Positions 1 to 12,082 of a stretch of DNA of 64,000 nucleotides are shown here, one piece after another. The DNA comes from Glandiceps talaboti. Lineage: Eukaryota; Hemichordata; Enteropneusta; Spengelidae. Location: positions 20,108,676 through 20,172,675 of the forward strand of contig NC_135550.1 in the NCBI RefSeq assembly GCF_964340395.1, given 5' to 3'. A program made the position numbers and the translations under genes. Each line of letters begins with the position of its first letter. Position 1 is the first letter of the stretch. Below the pieces are notes generated by a model. That model worked only from the letters and a program-made list of their open reading frames with translations. It did not search any database and was not told the DNA's origin.

Positions 1-194
1 GTGATCTGGAAAACCAAGTGTTGGAACTTTTTACCGGAAGTGCGTATATTGCGACTATTTATGTAGAAAGGTCACTGAAGGTCGGAGAGCGAAACGTGCT
101 TGCGTAATGAACTAATCGGGACATCGACAGACGTCCGCAGCGCTGCGTATATTTTTCTGACGTTTTGTTTTACTTTCAAAGGACATACGCAAAT

Positions 195-1087
195 ATGAGC
201 TTTCTGTCTAGAATACCCCAGGTTCTGAAAGGACCACAGACCATTCGAATTTTGTCACAGAGGTTTTACTGTGCAGCTACAGGGATCAAAGAACGTATTG
301 ATGGACTGGTGAAAAACGACAAGTTAGTTGTGTTTATGAAAGGTGTTCCTGATCAACCCATGTGTGGATTTAGTAATGCTGTTGTACAGATCCTAAGGAT
401 GCATGGTGTTGATAACTTTGCAAGTTATAATGTTCTTGAAGATGAAGATTTGAGACAGGGTAAGGGAAGGATCATATTGGACAAGTGTGCCATGGTCAAC
501 AGTCAACTATTTCACCCCCCCCCCCCTCACTGCCAGTGTGTTCATTCAAGGCAAAACTGAATGTTGTGCTAGATCCCTCTTAGTTGCAATAATTGTACCA
601 TTATTTTGAGTAAGCTTTTACAATGTTTTAAAAGCTTTTTTTTGGTGAGGTTCATACGTTTTCACCCGAATGGAAAAAAAAGGTCTAAAAAAAGCTTTTT
701 AGAAACAACAACTCAAACTCAAAGCCAACTATAATTACTGCAGCAAGATCCATGTCAGTTACTATCTTGAAACCCTTGTTATACACGTGACTAAATTGTA
801 TAGAGTATATTGTGCATACCAAATATCCCAAGTGTTCATGGTAAAAGTGTGAATATGTTGTGGCAGTGTGTATATGATATTGCCATATATTTGACTATTT
901 TTCGTTCCATTTATTTGCAGGAATAAAGGAATACTCTAAATGGCCAACAATACCCCAGATTTACATCAATCATGAATTCATCGGAGGTTGTGACATCATG
1001 ATTCAAATGCATCAAGATGGTGAACTCATTGACGAACTCAAAAAAATTGGAATCCAGTCAGTCCTACTGGAAAAAGCATCAGATTAA
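195..1087 (+). CDS. GLRX5: Mitochondrial monothiol glutaredoxin 5, complete, 2 exons
   Basis: Exons 195-459 and 921-1087 (donor GTAAGG, acceptor TTGCAG) join in phase to give 143 residues. Residues 57-60 are the monothiol active site CGFS, preceded by the family's lysine in VVFMKG. After the junction come WPTIPQIYI and the GGCD motif, which in this family help bind glutathione and the [2Fe-2S] cluster. The first 28 or so residues are basic, with Ser and few acidic residues, as in a mitochondrial targeting peptide. By family knowledge the protein hands Fe-S clusters from the ISCU scaffold to later assembly factors in the matrix. I chose the ATG at 195 because it opens the targeting peptide; the frame is open upstream to a TTG at 165 but has no other ATG. 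The length is close to vertebrate GLRX5 (about 157). Confidence 0.96.
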
Positions 1088-1437
1088 TTCAGAAGGAGAC
1101 TGATTATGAACTCCAGTTGTATGAGTTAAATTTTAAGTTAGTCCTGTGGAAGATAAGGATTGTTCCAACCATACTTGAGACTTTTCCTGTATATGTGAAG
1201 ACTTGAACATAGACTCGATTGCACCAGTCAGTCATAGAAAAAGCCTTATTTCAAATGCGAATTTGTAATCAGCGTTGGACATAGCTCTACTGACATGTGT
1301 AAGATATGAATTGAAGATTCAAACATGTAAATTATTTATTCAGGCCTGAATACTACTTTTCTTCAACAGTTCAATCAGATGCATTGCACATTAGGTGCCT
1401 CAAGGCTATAACAACATAAACATGGTACAAAGTTTAT

Positions 1438-1443
1438 AATAAA
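1438..1443 (+). terminator. Polyadenylation signal of GLRX5
   Basis: Canonical AATAAA 350 bp after the GLRX5 stop codon, followed within 30 bp by TG-rich sequence suited to a downstream element. Confidence 0.6.
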
Positions 1444-1479
1444 GTTTGTTGGTGTTTTGAAGGATGTTACCGGTAGTTC

Positions 1480-1522
1480 TTTTTGTTTGTTTGTTTGTTT
1501 GTTTGTTTGTTTGTTTGTTTGT
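1480..1522. repeat. (TTTG)n microsatellite
   Basis: About ten consecutive TTTG units directly downstream of the GLRX5 polyadenylation signal. Confidence 0.95.
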
Positions 1523-2245
1523 AATCAATGAATTTCCATTTCAAATCAACCACATGAATTTCCATTTCTTGTAAGAAATTGGTTTACAGTATACATTCTA
1601 ACATAGTGTATATTCCCTTGTACTGTTTATAATAGAATGGTGATATTACAGGTGACTCAGACTTCATTTTAACTTTCAAGTAATTATTTTTGATTTCGTC
1701 TTTGAGATGAGAAAATAAAATAAAAATTGAAATAGAAGACAAGAAAGGATACCTTAGGTTTCTTCTTTGATTCTCAACTGTTTTTTGATATAATATAATT
1801 TCCTCATTCTGTTTGTTCATTTGTCATTACTCTCTTTGTATTCAATGAAGCACCATCCTATCATTCCTATCTGTTCCTCGGTGACTCGAAGTTTGAATAT
1901 ACTAGGAATTGTGACATCAGTACTTTCATAGCATTCATCAAGATATTACAAATCGAATGGAGATTATTTACCATACTATAAATAAACGTGTGACGACTGG
2001 TTAACATAGTTATTTTTACCGTTAATATAACGTGTATGTCATTAATGGTAATGCCAAATGAAGATAATTGTTGGTGAAAATCATATGTATGTGTGGTTGT
2101 ACGTATGTATGTGTGGGGGAGGGGGAGATAAATACAGTACATGGATATTGGATTATTTAACATTACGTGACAAGTCAGGATCAAAACGTACGCGACTTCA
2201 GCAAACATGTAGTTGTCGTCTGCTGTATACATCAATCCATGGCAT

Positions 2246-2285
2246 TATAACCATGGATCTATCTCAATAATAGATCCATGGTATA
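2246..2285. repeat. Short perfect-looking hairpin
   Basis: Left arm 2246-2262 and right arm 2270-2285 both contain CCATGGATCTAT in opposite orientation, with a 7-bp loop and one extra base in the left arm. A further CCATGG lies just to the left. It could be a remnant of an inverted-repeat element or a regulatory palindrome. Confidence 0.6.
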
Positions 2286-2657
2286 ACCTAATCACGCTCC
2301 TCCATCACACGTACGTGACGTGAAATGTCAAAGTTCACGTCTGTTTACACGAGTCAGTGGTGCTTGGACATGAATAGGTCGTTCCATTGCATTTAATTGA
2401 CTTAATTTTCGCCATCACAAAATCACAATATTCAATAATATGTGTCAAATTGTGTATTGACACAAAACTCTCAGGTTAATTATATCCTATAGAAAAAAAT
2501 GATGCGGCATAATAGCAGACTCTAGGTCAATATTTCATGTGCCGGTACTTTGCATCTGAATAGAGACAACTTCCTTTCACAATGTTAGAGCTGTAAATAT
2601 TCAACCACCACAGCCGCCGACCTGCGTGGCAGTTTCACATCCGATAATGCAGACAAA

Positions 2658-3222
2658 ATGGTGCGCTTTAAACCACGGAGATTTATAGTATCTGTTACTC
2701 TAATATTATGTTTTTTCTTCATGATAAGAACACTTTTATTAGTTAATGAGGTCAAACCCGAGGAGGTAAATCACAGGTATGATCGCAAACATCGCGGACA
2801 GGTAAGCCCCTAACATTATTATCGTATTCAAAATGGCGACGCCCATAGGACGTCCACAATATATGTATCATACAAACAGGGACAAAATAAATCAGTGGTG
2901 TATCACCGGAATTATTTCAATATTTGTGTAATACAAAGGGTTGAATTGTTTGGTATTCACAAATCTCAATGCTGTGATAACCACAACTACATATGTTATA
3001 CCCAGATGTTTGACGTCTCTTTGGCAATGTTCTGTATTGTTGTTGTTAGGTTGTGCTATGAAAAGTAACCTAGACAATGAAAGTTTACACAGAGATATTT
3101 TACTACCAACTGGTAATGAGCCAACCCAGTCCTGTAGGTTTCAAATTCAGGTTTCAAATTCAGAAATTCAGACCATGCAGTTTCAACTGTTGGACGACTA
3201 TATATATATATATAGTCGTAAC

Positions 3223-3291
<69 letters not shown>

Positions 3292-3344
3292 CGCTCTGCC
3301 ACTGCGGTATAGAGCACTGTCTTAGCAGATTGATACTCACCGAG

Positions 3345-3418
<74 letters not shown>

Positions 3419-3477
3419 CTATTACGCTCTGCCACTGCGGTATAGAGCACTGTCTTAGCAGATTGATACTCACCGAG

Positions 3478-3538
<61 letters not shown>

Positions 3539-4741
3539 GTTGTCAGTGGAAAAGCTTGGTTCGGTTGAAGGAACGTGTACTGTAGTATTCATATGTACAT
3601 GAGAATAGCTGCTTAGTGATATATGTAGGTGGTAATAGTGATTGGCATGGTGTGATTGGGAGACATTTAGAAAATAATGCTAAAGGCACTCACGCTAATC
3701 GGAATAATGCAATACCAGTATTTATATATCTTTGAAAACACAAAGAATTACAAATGACGTAGGCCTATGTGTTGAAATAAATTATAAACTATATAGTAAG
3801 CCATACCATCTGCAACAGGAAAGATACTTCGGGAATATCACACCTCGTTTTTCAAATTGACTCATGTTTTCCCCTAGGCCCTCCCACAGACTTATGACAA
3901 TCTCTACTTCAATATTTTAAAAGTGTGGAATGTATCAAAGATTCTATTAAAGCCTGACAGATAACTGTCAGAAAAAAAAGTGGCAGCCTATTTCATATAC
4001 CCACGTATATGTGACCAAACATGCCTAAATATAAAACTGATTTGACTTCCAATACTATTCACAGGCGAAGAACTCGGAAAATGAACACATTCCTGATTCC
4101 GGCAGTATAGCCAGCGTACAACCCGGAAGTATACAAGAAATGGCCGTTTTGAAATATAGAGAAATTGGCAACTTTGAACATAGGCCACCTGAGGAAAGGG
4201 GTAGAACTGGACCTGGAGAATATGCTATAGCAGTGAAAACGTCCAAATCTGAACAGAGGGATGTTGATAGATTAATAAATGAATATGGATTTAATCAATA
4301 TGTCAGTGATCAAATATCACTTGATCGATCTATACGAGATTTACGAGAAGATGAGTACGTATAAGTTTTTTTTTTATTTAATGTAAAAGTCATTTGCTTG
4401 TTTGAAAGCGACACACACGCACATCACTCCACACTCATGCACACTCACTCATATACGTATATACAGATATATATATGCAAGGCCAAAACTAGTCAAAAGT
4501 TTTGTTGAGGCCATCCACTTTTTATTTTGGTCTATGTTCACACTTTTATTGATTTAGCCTGATGAAGGTATGCTAATCGCATCGAAATGTCAGTCTGTAC
4601 ATTTTGGGGTTGGAAGTAAAGCTGGCGTCAGTTTAACATGTCAACTTTATTTGTTGTGTGCAGAGAGAGAGAGAGAGGGGGGGGGGGGTGGAGAGAGAGA
4701 TTATATATATATATAATAGATTATAGATTACTAAGATATAG

Positions 4742-4805
<64 letters not shown>

Positions 4806-7800
4806 ATTTACTTTACAGTACGTTCGTTTCGTTTGTTGCTGTTTGTCTGAAATGAGCTGCACTTCATTACGTTCCTTCTATCATATTGTTTAGGTGCAAA
4901 TATTGGCATTATCCAGAGTCTTTGCCCTCCATCGGTGTCATCATTGTGTTCCATAACGAAGGATGGTCTACACTACTTAGGACTGTACACAGTGTGTTCA
5001 ACAGAACTCCGGCAAGATTGCTTCGAGAGGTTGTGATGGTTGACGACTACAGCAATAAAGGTATTCTTATGTCTGACTGCATACATTTCTTGATTTTGTG
5101 AACGTGGTAACTTACTGGATAGCAAACCGGGTTACTAAAGTCAATTTTTTTGTAATGTCGTCTGAAAAAGAGAAATCGAGAACAAAGTTAACCCTTTTGT
5201 GTAGAAAAGGAGCTATTTTCGTTTTTATTATTTTGCCTGGTACCAACGATTTTTACCTTTATAGGAAAAAGTCACAGTATTGCATAATTAATTGTTTACT
5301 GGTTAATGTGGCTTTTGTTTCTTTGCTTTCTCACAGAACATTTAAGAGAACAATTAGAAGAGTATATAAAACATACACGTTTTCTAGGTAAAATAAAATT
5401 AGTTCGTAATGCAAAACGTGAAGGTCTGATACGAGCTCGTACTATCGGTGCTAAATATGCAGTGGCCGACGTTTTGGTGTGGTTAGATGCACATTGTGAA
5501 GTTGGACTAAATTGGCTACCTCCACTGGTTTCACCGATCGCCAATAACAGGTGAGACATTTATCGAGCGAGATAAGCCAGCTAATCGAATACCACCTTGA
5601 AATACATGTAGTATATGTCAATGAGATTAAGAGGATGACGTGTCGACATAATTTACTATCGATCAATGCAGCGAAAATGTCAATGTTTACTTTCCTAGTA
5701 AAGAAAGAGTGACATGACTACAAAGAACTCCACAGCTGGTGACAAGACATGTAAAAGACAACAATGTTATGCCAATATTCAAGCATTTACTCACCACTGA
5801 AATAACACGATGCTGGAGATGTCATAAGCCTTTTAATTCACAAATTGTGTATTAATTTCGTTCAAGCTACTAATTATATCGATGTAAAAAAATATATTTT
5901 TAACAATATACGAACAAGTCGCAAACAAGGGTAGTTCTGGATTCATACGCTAAGGGGTATGTGATACTCTCGTCCAAAGCGAGATCGAGAATCGTAGACC
6001 CAGAGCTGAAACATGGGTAGACAGAGATAGCGAAGCATGATGTTCCTGCTTGGTACAAATTAACTGGATAGATGAAGACATTATTGGTATCGTTACCTCG
6101 GATATTTCAGTTACTAGTATACATGTAGTAAAGCTTACTTTGTAGGATGTAGGCTATCAGATTTTTGTATATTGTAGTTTTTATATATTTAAAGAAAGGG
6201 TTAAAGGTTATCAATTTTGACTTTTGAGGTGTTTTAGGTTGGAATAATTTATAAAGATCTATAAACGTCCTGTGGCGTTTTCACCAACCCGTGTTTTTGT
6301 ACAATCCCTTTGTTTCCACCGTATGTGCCCCCCAGTAAGTATGCAATAGAGCATGTTATTGTATAAATAACGTAATACTTGGTTGTTATTACATGTAAAG
6401 GAAATGTCGTCCTCTGCGCTCCAATTTTCATCAACTTGCACTGATGATCTACGAGACTAACGTAAAAATGGTAAAAAAAATTGATTCGGAAATTGCTGAC
6501 GACTGTCGGCCTAATATATCTGTTTGATTCTTCGACGTTCATCATACACATTTAAAGTTTAATTGCATTAACACATTACTAGTATCTATAAATGTATATA
6601 CGTAGGTACAACATTAACGCATTTCTAATCTACTATACTTCATAATTCATTCGTCAGGACGACCGTGACAGTCCCAATCATTGACGTCATCGATAACATG
6701 GACTACAGTATGCGTCCACAGGGTGCTGGTGAACTCTCGAGGGGTGGATTTGATTGGAGTCTTTACTGGAAACATCTACCGTTGAACGAAGCCGAAAAAC
6801 GGAGACGAAAACACCAAACAGAACCCTACAGGTAAATTAGCCTCAATTTCATCTCCATGTATTCATAAACTACTTGGTTTAATATATATTGTTATTAGGT
6901 ATATCCAAAAGCCAGTGAAACTCTGTTTAAATTTAAAACCTAAAAGATTCGTCGTGTGCACAGGTACCTTATTTATCGAAGAAGAGCGCCAACAACGGAC
7001 GAATCTTTCTATCTCGTCTTACCTTTTTTGCTACGGAGATGATATCTATAGCTGAGATTTCCCGATTCTTTCTCTAAACATACATCTTCGCTTACACTTA
7101 TCATTTTACCCATTTTACCCATTTATAGGTCTCCGGCCATGGCGGGTGGATTGTTTGCAATGTCGCGAGATTACTTCTTCGAACTTGGCGCATATGACCC
7201 CGGTCTGGAAGTGTGGGGAGGCGAAAACTTTGAACTTTCTTTTAAGGTAAAGGTTTTTGACAAAGAAAGAACGCAGATTTTTAGTCGATTTTATGGCCAT
7301 AATCAATTATTAAACCTCTTTACGCTTACCAACTATTTATATGATAGTTCAAAGTTTGTCTTATTGTCCATTGATTTTACTTATTGGGCCAATATGCGTT
7401 TCTATCCGTTCCCCGTTATCCCCGTATTTCTATCATATCATTTCAGATTTGGCAGTGTGGTGGCTCTATGGAATGGGTACCATGTTCCAGAGTTGGTCAT
7501 GTTTATCGTATTCTTGGTAAGGTACCATACAGAGCACCAAATGCCAGCATGACACAATGGTCTCTCAGGGTAAGCCACGTTTTCATCAAATTATTCTCAT
7601 TTTGTGTCGACTTGTTGCACTTCTTTACCATTTATATTACTGAAATTTGCAATTTTGTCGTCACCGTGCATGACAACCATGTTTATACACGAGGAAAGGA
7701 GTGACAACCAATTTATTTTTTTCCTAGGCCCACGAGACCATGTTGCCATTCACGATTTACAATGTATTTGCTGCACGTCAATTTGGTATCGACATTTGTT

Positions 7801-10158
7801 GATCTTTAAATTTGTTGTTCTATTTTTCGCAATTTGGGATGGGGCATGGTTCGTTGTAGCGTGGATGTAGTAATCCTGTAATCCAAATTGTTAAGGTCTT
7901 GCCGATGGAAGTAAACCACATAAAATATGAAATACTTAGTAATCGGCACTGCTAAAATGTACCAAGCAATGGTGTTAACTCAATTAAGTAAAACTCAAGA
8001 TATTTCTACATAGACTTTCATTGGCTGTGGTCATGACCATGTGTAGCTTTTTAAGTTGTGATAATTCATGTACATGTAGACTATAGGAAGCCTTTGTGTA
8101 CCACCTCCCCTCTATATCACCACCCCATTTTGCCCATTCTATCTCCTGTAGAATTACAGACGTGTTGTAGAAGTATGGATGGATGATTACAAGGAATATT
8201 TCTATCGAAGTAAACCTGAATCTCAGTTGTTGACATACGGTGATATCACCGCACAATTAGAATTTAAAGAAAAACACAAATGTAAAAATTTCCATTGGTT
8301 TATGACAGAAGTAGCACCCGATCTTCTCAACACCTACCCGCTTCCAGGTGCTAATGTTGGATGGGGCGAGGTGAGTAAATTATTTGTCCAAATGAGAACA
8401 ATTGTCTGGTGAAACAAAATAATGAACGCTTTGTATCATTGCATTTCACTTGTGAGCGTTGTAATAAAAAAAACATGCATTTCTTTTCGCGTTTTTAGGC
8501 CAACTCTTGAAATATGTCAAAAGTTTTGCTTTATTCTAAAAGATGACCGTTTTTGAAGGATCACAAAAGCTCATCTAAAAGACATCAGGATGTATGACCT
8601 GTGCGATTTTAAATATGATGGGAGTCATGATGGTCAAGTGGCCGGTTTGGTATCTCCAGGTTGCAGGTTCAAGCCTCGCCTCCGCCGTTTATGGCTAAAT
8701 CCTTGGGCAAAATTTGAACCAAGGTTGTGCCTCAGTCAACCCAGCTGTATAATTGGGACCTGGTAGGATAGAGGTTGCAATGTGAATGCTTTAATATTAT
8801 GCACTTACAGAGGCTAGAATGAACGGTATGCTCCCCAGGGGGTAAGGAAGTATAAATGGCCGTTGTGTCACTATAGATCAGTGCACTGCCAGAGGTAATA
8901 ATTATTGTAATTGTGAAGTGATTTGAGAAGTGTGCGAAAGCGCTATATACAAACAAACAAACAAACAAACAAACAAACAAACATTATATATTATTATGAT
9001 TACATTGAGAATAAATCGTGTTCTTTTCCAGATACGAGGAGACGGTAGTAACTTATGTATAGATACTATGGGGAGTAGAGAAGGAGGTCGGGTCGGTGTA
9101 TCAGCTTGTCACGGTCAAGGTGGAAACCAACTGTTTCGCATCACAGCAGACCATGAATTTCGTGTTCATGAACTTTGTTTGTACGAACTTCAATCAGAGG
9201 TGAAACTGCGTCGATGTGATGGACACGCAAAATATACGTGGAATTACGACAAGGTATGTTCGTACATGTCTTATTGTAAACGTGAACTTGAGATGTGGGA
9301 TAACGACAAATTTTGAGTACAGGATAAAGAAACTTGATGGAATTCATGTTTGCGATAGCATCTTTCAGTGGTGAATCAATGTGCCTGATTGGGATTTTGA
9401 GTTCAAGTAGAATCATAAATTCAATCTCCTTCCAGTGAAAAGTTATTGTGCGAGTCTTTGCTGTATGCTGTTAGATATGCTGTAAGTGACTGTTCATTAA
9501 TGCATAAGATCCGGAGTAAAACAACATGTACTTACTCCCAAGCGCTCACAAATGAACAAACAACAGTAAACGTAACAGCCAAAAAGAAGTTGCGATGTGT
9601 ACACACTACATCAGATTTTAATCAGATTCACCTACTCCCAACTTACCATTAGCGTAGTACGAAAGCCGATAGGGGACTTCCAACTTCAAAGTCTCCTGTC
9701 GGCTTTCGTAGCGTAGGCCTTTATCTGAAGTCCCCTGTCGGCTGTCGTAGCGTAGGCCTTTACACTGTCATTCATATAATTCGTACTACCCGTATCATGC
9801 TCTTCGTTTGAAAATGCCACACCCTTGAAACAGGTTCAGAGTGATATCGCATTTTGTAAGAGTAATCAAGCCATAATACAGACTATCGGTCTCATCACAG
9901 TTTGAGTTGGCAGTTGTAGCTTTCTGGTATTTCCCCGAAACAAAACAGTGAATGAGAACTATACAAGAACTAAAATTCTAAAGTCTAATTGCAATATCTT
10001 TGTTTTCGTTCTTGCAGGAAAAAAGACGATTATACCTCGAAGACAAAAATCTGTGTCTAGAATTTGATACTGGTCGACATAGATTAGGGTTACAGAAATG
10101 TGACGATTCAAATCCAAAACAGAAGTGGACAATAAATAGTAAACTTAGAATGTCATGA
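2658..10158 (+). CDS. GALNT7: Polypeptide N-acetylgalactosaminyltransferase 7-like, complete, 10 exons
   Basis: Coding exons: 2658-2801, 4065-4354, 4894-5060, 5337-5550, 6658-6831, 7129-7246, 7447-7569, 8152-8370, 9032-9253 and 10018-10158. All junctions are GT-AG and phase-consistent, giving 603 residues. It is a Golgi type II enzyme that adds GalNAc to Ser/Thr; vertebrate GALNT7 prefers substrates already glycosylated. Residues 1-8 are a basic cytosolic tail, about 9-29 a signal anchor, and about 30-140 a stem. The GT-A catalytic domain starts near 146 ([11 protein letters not shown]). It has the Mn-binding DxH motif at 251-253 (LDAHCEV), the Gal/GalNAc-T motif WGGENFE near 359-365, and [12 protein letters not shown] ricin-type lectin domain (about 485-600) closes the protein. 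[31 protein letters not shown] and WGEIRG match GALNT7 better than other paralogues as I remember them. The ATG was chosen because it opens the basic tail and anchor. Confidence 0.95.
3195..3536. repeat. Long (TA)n tracts carrying two identical 56-bp units
   Basis: In GALNT7 intron 1. A 24-bp palindrome (CGAC(TA)nGTCG) at 3195-3218 is followed by (TA)n at about 3224-3290, a 56-bp unit at 3291-3346, (TA)n at 3347-3417, an identical copy of the unit at 3424-3479, then (TA)n to 3536. The period is 133 bp. The unit begins ACGCTCTGCC and ends ACCGAGTT. Its middle (GGTATAGAGCACTG) resembles the D-arm/A-box part of a tRNA-derived SINE. Confidence 0.9.
4557..4594 (+). other. Hammerhead-ribozyme-like core
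   Basis: In GALNT7 intron 2. The invariant core CTGATGA (4559-4565) is followed by a short stem-loop that pairs GATGC with GCATC if one U bulges out, then CGAAA (4583-4587) and TGTC. This order (CUGAUGA, helix II, GAAA, short helix III, UC) is that of minimal hammerheads linked to Penelope-like and retrozyme elements. No flanking element with coding capacity is visible. Self-cleavage is not shown. Confidence 0.4.
4664..4803. repeat. (GA)n, G-run and (TG)n microsatellites
   Basis: In GALNT7 intron 2, just upstream of exon 3. A GA run passes into about 12 G with one T, then short TA repeats, then roughly 30 TG units (4743-4802). Confidence 0.95.
8618..8982 (+). mobile_element. tRNA-derived SINE with an AAAC tail
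   Basis: In GALNT7 intron 8. The head has an A-box-like TGGTCAAGTGG and, about 35 bp on, a good B box GGTTCAAGCCTC, spaced as in a tRNA-derived pol III promoter. The body includes GCCTCAGTCAACCCAGCTGT, a segment I recall from SINE cores in marine animals. The 3' end (GAAAGCGCTATATA) resembles an L2/CR1-type LINE end and runs into (AAAC)n at 8948-8981. Boundaries are approximate and I see no clear target-site duplication. Confidence 0.75.
9651..9761. repeat. Inverted plus tandem repeat in GALNT7 intron 9
   Basis: A motif read TACGAAAGCCGATAGGGG on the left arm (9657-9674) recurs in opposite orientation at 9684-9722 and again, as a direct copy of that, at 9725-9761 (each with TCGTAGCGTAGGCCTTT). 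So one inverted and two tandem copies of an approximately 38-bp unit can form alternative hairpins. Confidence 0.8.
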
Positions 10159-10849
10159 TAAAAGTACTAAATATCTAACAATATCCAAGTGACCTTACCT
10201 TTACCTAGAGTGATGTCGAGATTTGGGGGACTAATGAACTGTAAACTACACAATCAAATCTGTAAATTTTATCACAACCAAAGACAGCTATGTAATATCC
10301 CCAGTTTCGTAATTAACTAGTCTGAGATTTTTATCATTTTACTGCACTTGTGTCAAGAGTTTAATAATCAGAGGGCAATGCATGGTTGAAATTTGTCTCG
10401 TTTACATTTACAAAGGATAACGGATGTTGGCGTACATCGCCACCTGTAGGCTACGTCTTGACTAGTCATTGGCTCTACTTGTGTATACCTAGGATCACGT
10501 TGATGGCGTAATCAAGTTTTGGTATAATTTTACAAGATTGTAGCCGTGTACCTTGTTCGACACAGAATCGAGTGATTATGATTTGGAAACATGAGACAAC
10601 ACAGCAATGTTATGAATAGCCAATTCGAACATACCTTTTAGCAGTAAAAGTACAATCCTAATTGATAACGTGTTCTATAGTCATCGGATGTATCTTGGAA
10701 AACATACCGGTGAAAGTGTCAACTATTTTCATATAATCGTATGCAATATAAGTGACAGTGAAATAATACTCGAAGACTCCCTGATCACGAAAACGGTTTT
10801 GTCAGTGAGAAAATTACTTTGATATGTACGACGAACGTTGTAGAAAGCT

Positions 10850-10855
10850 AATAAA
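10850..10855 (+). terminator. Candidate polyadenylation signal of GALNT7
   Basis: AATAAA 690 bp after the stop codon, followed downstream by T-rich sequence (10925-10985). Confidence 0.45.
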
Positions 10856-11911
10856 ACCGTATGAATAATTTACTGGGTTCCCTTGAATTTACCACAGTCA
10901 TAATTTAAAACTGGAAAGAAGATTTTTTTACTGAACAGTTGCCTTTCTATTTTTTTTATTTTTCTAACTTTGTAAAAACTTTGTTGTTTTCTTATCCATA
11001 CAGAACATTACTCAGTGGACAATTGTGTTCATATTTTAGTATGTGTTTTATTGACTCCAATTTATGTCATGTATACCATCCCATGAATCAGTCCAGTTGC
11101 GATGTGTTATTTTGAAATCAATGCCTGTCCAGAATAACGTACTTTTATTTTTGTGTCTTCCGAAAATATATTTTCATTTACACATTTTTTTCCTGATTTT
11201 TCTTATCTGCTTTTGGTAACTATTTAATACAGAGACGAGTGGATTTTACATTAATTTACAAGCACAGCTCTCAAAGTCGATCAATTCTGAACACCACGAG
11301 ATGTGTGGATTATGAGCACTCAGGGCTTTCTGTTCATCGTCCTTTTTCTTTCTTTCTTGGTTTTATCTTGGACCGACATTTAAATAAAAACAAATGAAAA
11401 CATCATATCAATCTGTCTCGCATTACATTTTTAACATACGTGTAAAGCAAAATACACACCTTTCAAGTTTGCCTCTTCACGACTGTGTAAAGCTCCGCAG
11501 TGACGTTATTTGAAACGTCATTGCGCAGATTATCATGAACGTGAACAGGCAAGAGAAAATTCACATTTAGAAAAATGAGTACATTTACAAAACAATGAAT
11601 ATGTAAAGACCATTTAACACCAGATCAAAGTATGCAATTTGTATATATTTCTATATGTCTGTTGCTGACTTTACCATGTTTACGATGAATTTCAGTTGTT
11701 GTTAAATTATGCATGGGTACGTATATACATTAGACTGTAACGTGTCTTGTGAGACTTTACATTGCCCACTCAGGTTCAACTGAAAACAAGGTTTACAAGT
11801 TATATATTGTAATTTAAAATCATGTGAAACTTTTAAATTTTGCAAAACGAAATTCACCATTCAAGTATTGTTTGCGAAGAAGGCTTCTATTTAGTCCATC
11901 TCCTATTTCAT

Positions 11912-12082
11912 GTAGCCTACCTGTAGTCTTGAAGGACTAACGCTATAACATTTTTTAGCTATCTTAGCTGCCATTTTGAGTTTTTAAAGGACGAGCGAAA
12001 ATAAAAAAGAAAATGCAGTTAGAATAGCGGAAATAATACTAGAAGTGTTGTAGCGTTAGTCCTTCAAGACTACAGGGGCTAC
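11912..12082. mobile_element. Short inverted-repeat element (MITE-like) with target duplication
   Basis: The terminal inverted repeats begin GTAGCC. Both arms share CCTGTAGTCTTGAAGGACTA followed by ACGCTA, differing by a 2-bp indel. Directly flanking ATTTCAT copies lie at 11905-11911 and 12083-12089; depending on how GTA is assigned, the duplication is 7-10 bp. Total 171 bp with no coding capacity, so it is a non-autonomous DNA transposon of unassigned superfamily. Confidence 0.75.

Larger units (their letters stand above)
1088..2657. other. GLRX5 3' UTR and spacer before GALNT7
   Basis: No coding signal is visible on either strand. The left part is probably GLRX5 3' UTR, ending just after AATAAA at 1438-1443. 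Then come a (TTTG)n run at about 1480-1522 and a hairpin at 2246-2285. Sequence rich in ACGT cores (CACGTACGTGACGTGA near 2308-2323) lies about 340 bp upstream of the GALNT7 start and may belong to its promoter. Confidence 0.6.

Noticed and set aside
2941-3325. Open frames of 80-120 codons across the TA tracts
   Set aside because: They consist largely of Tyr-Ile repeats from (TA)n inside GALNT7 intron 1.
7139-7552. 137-codon frame read straight through
   Set aside because: It is GALNT7 exon 6 running on into its intron; the spliced model with exon 7 at 7447 explains the conserved residues.
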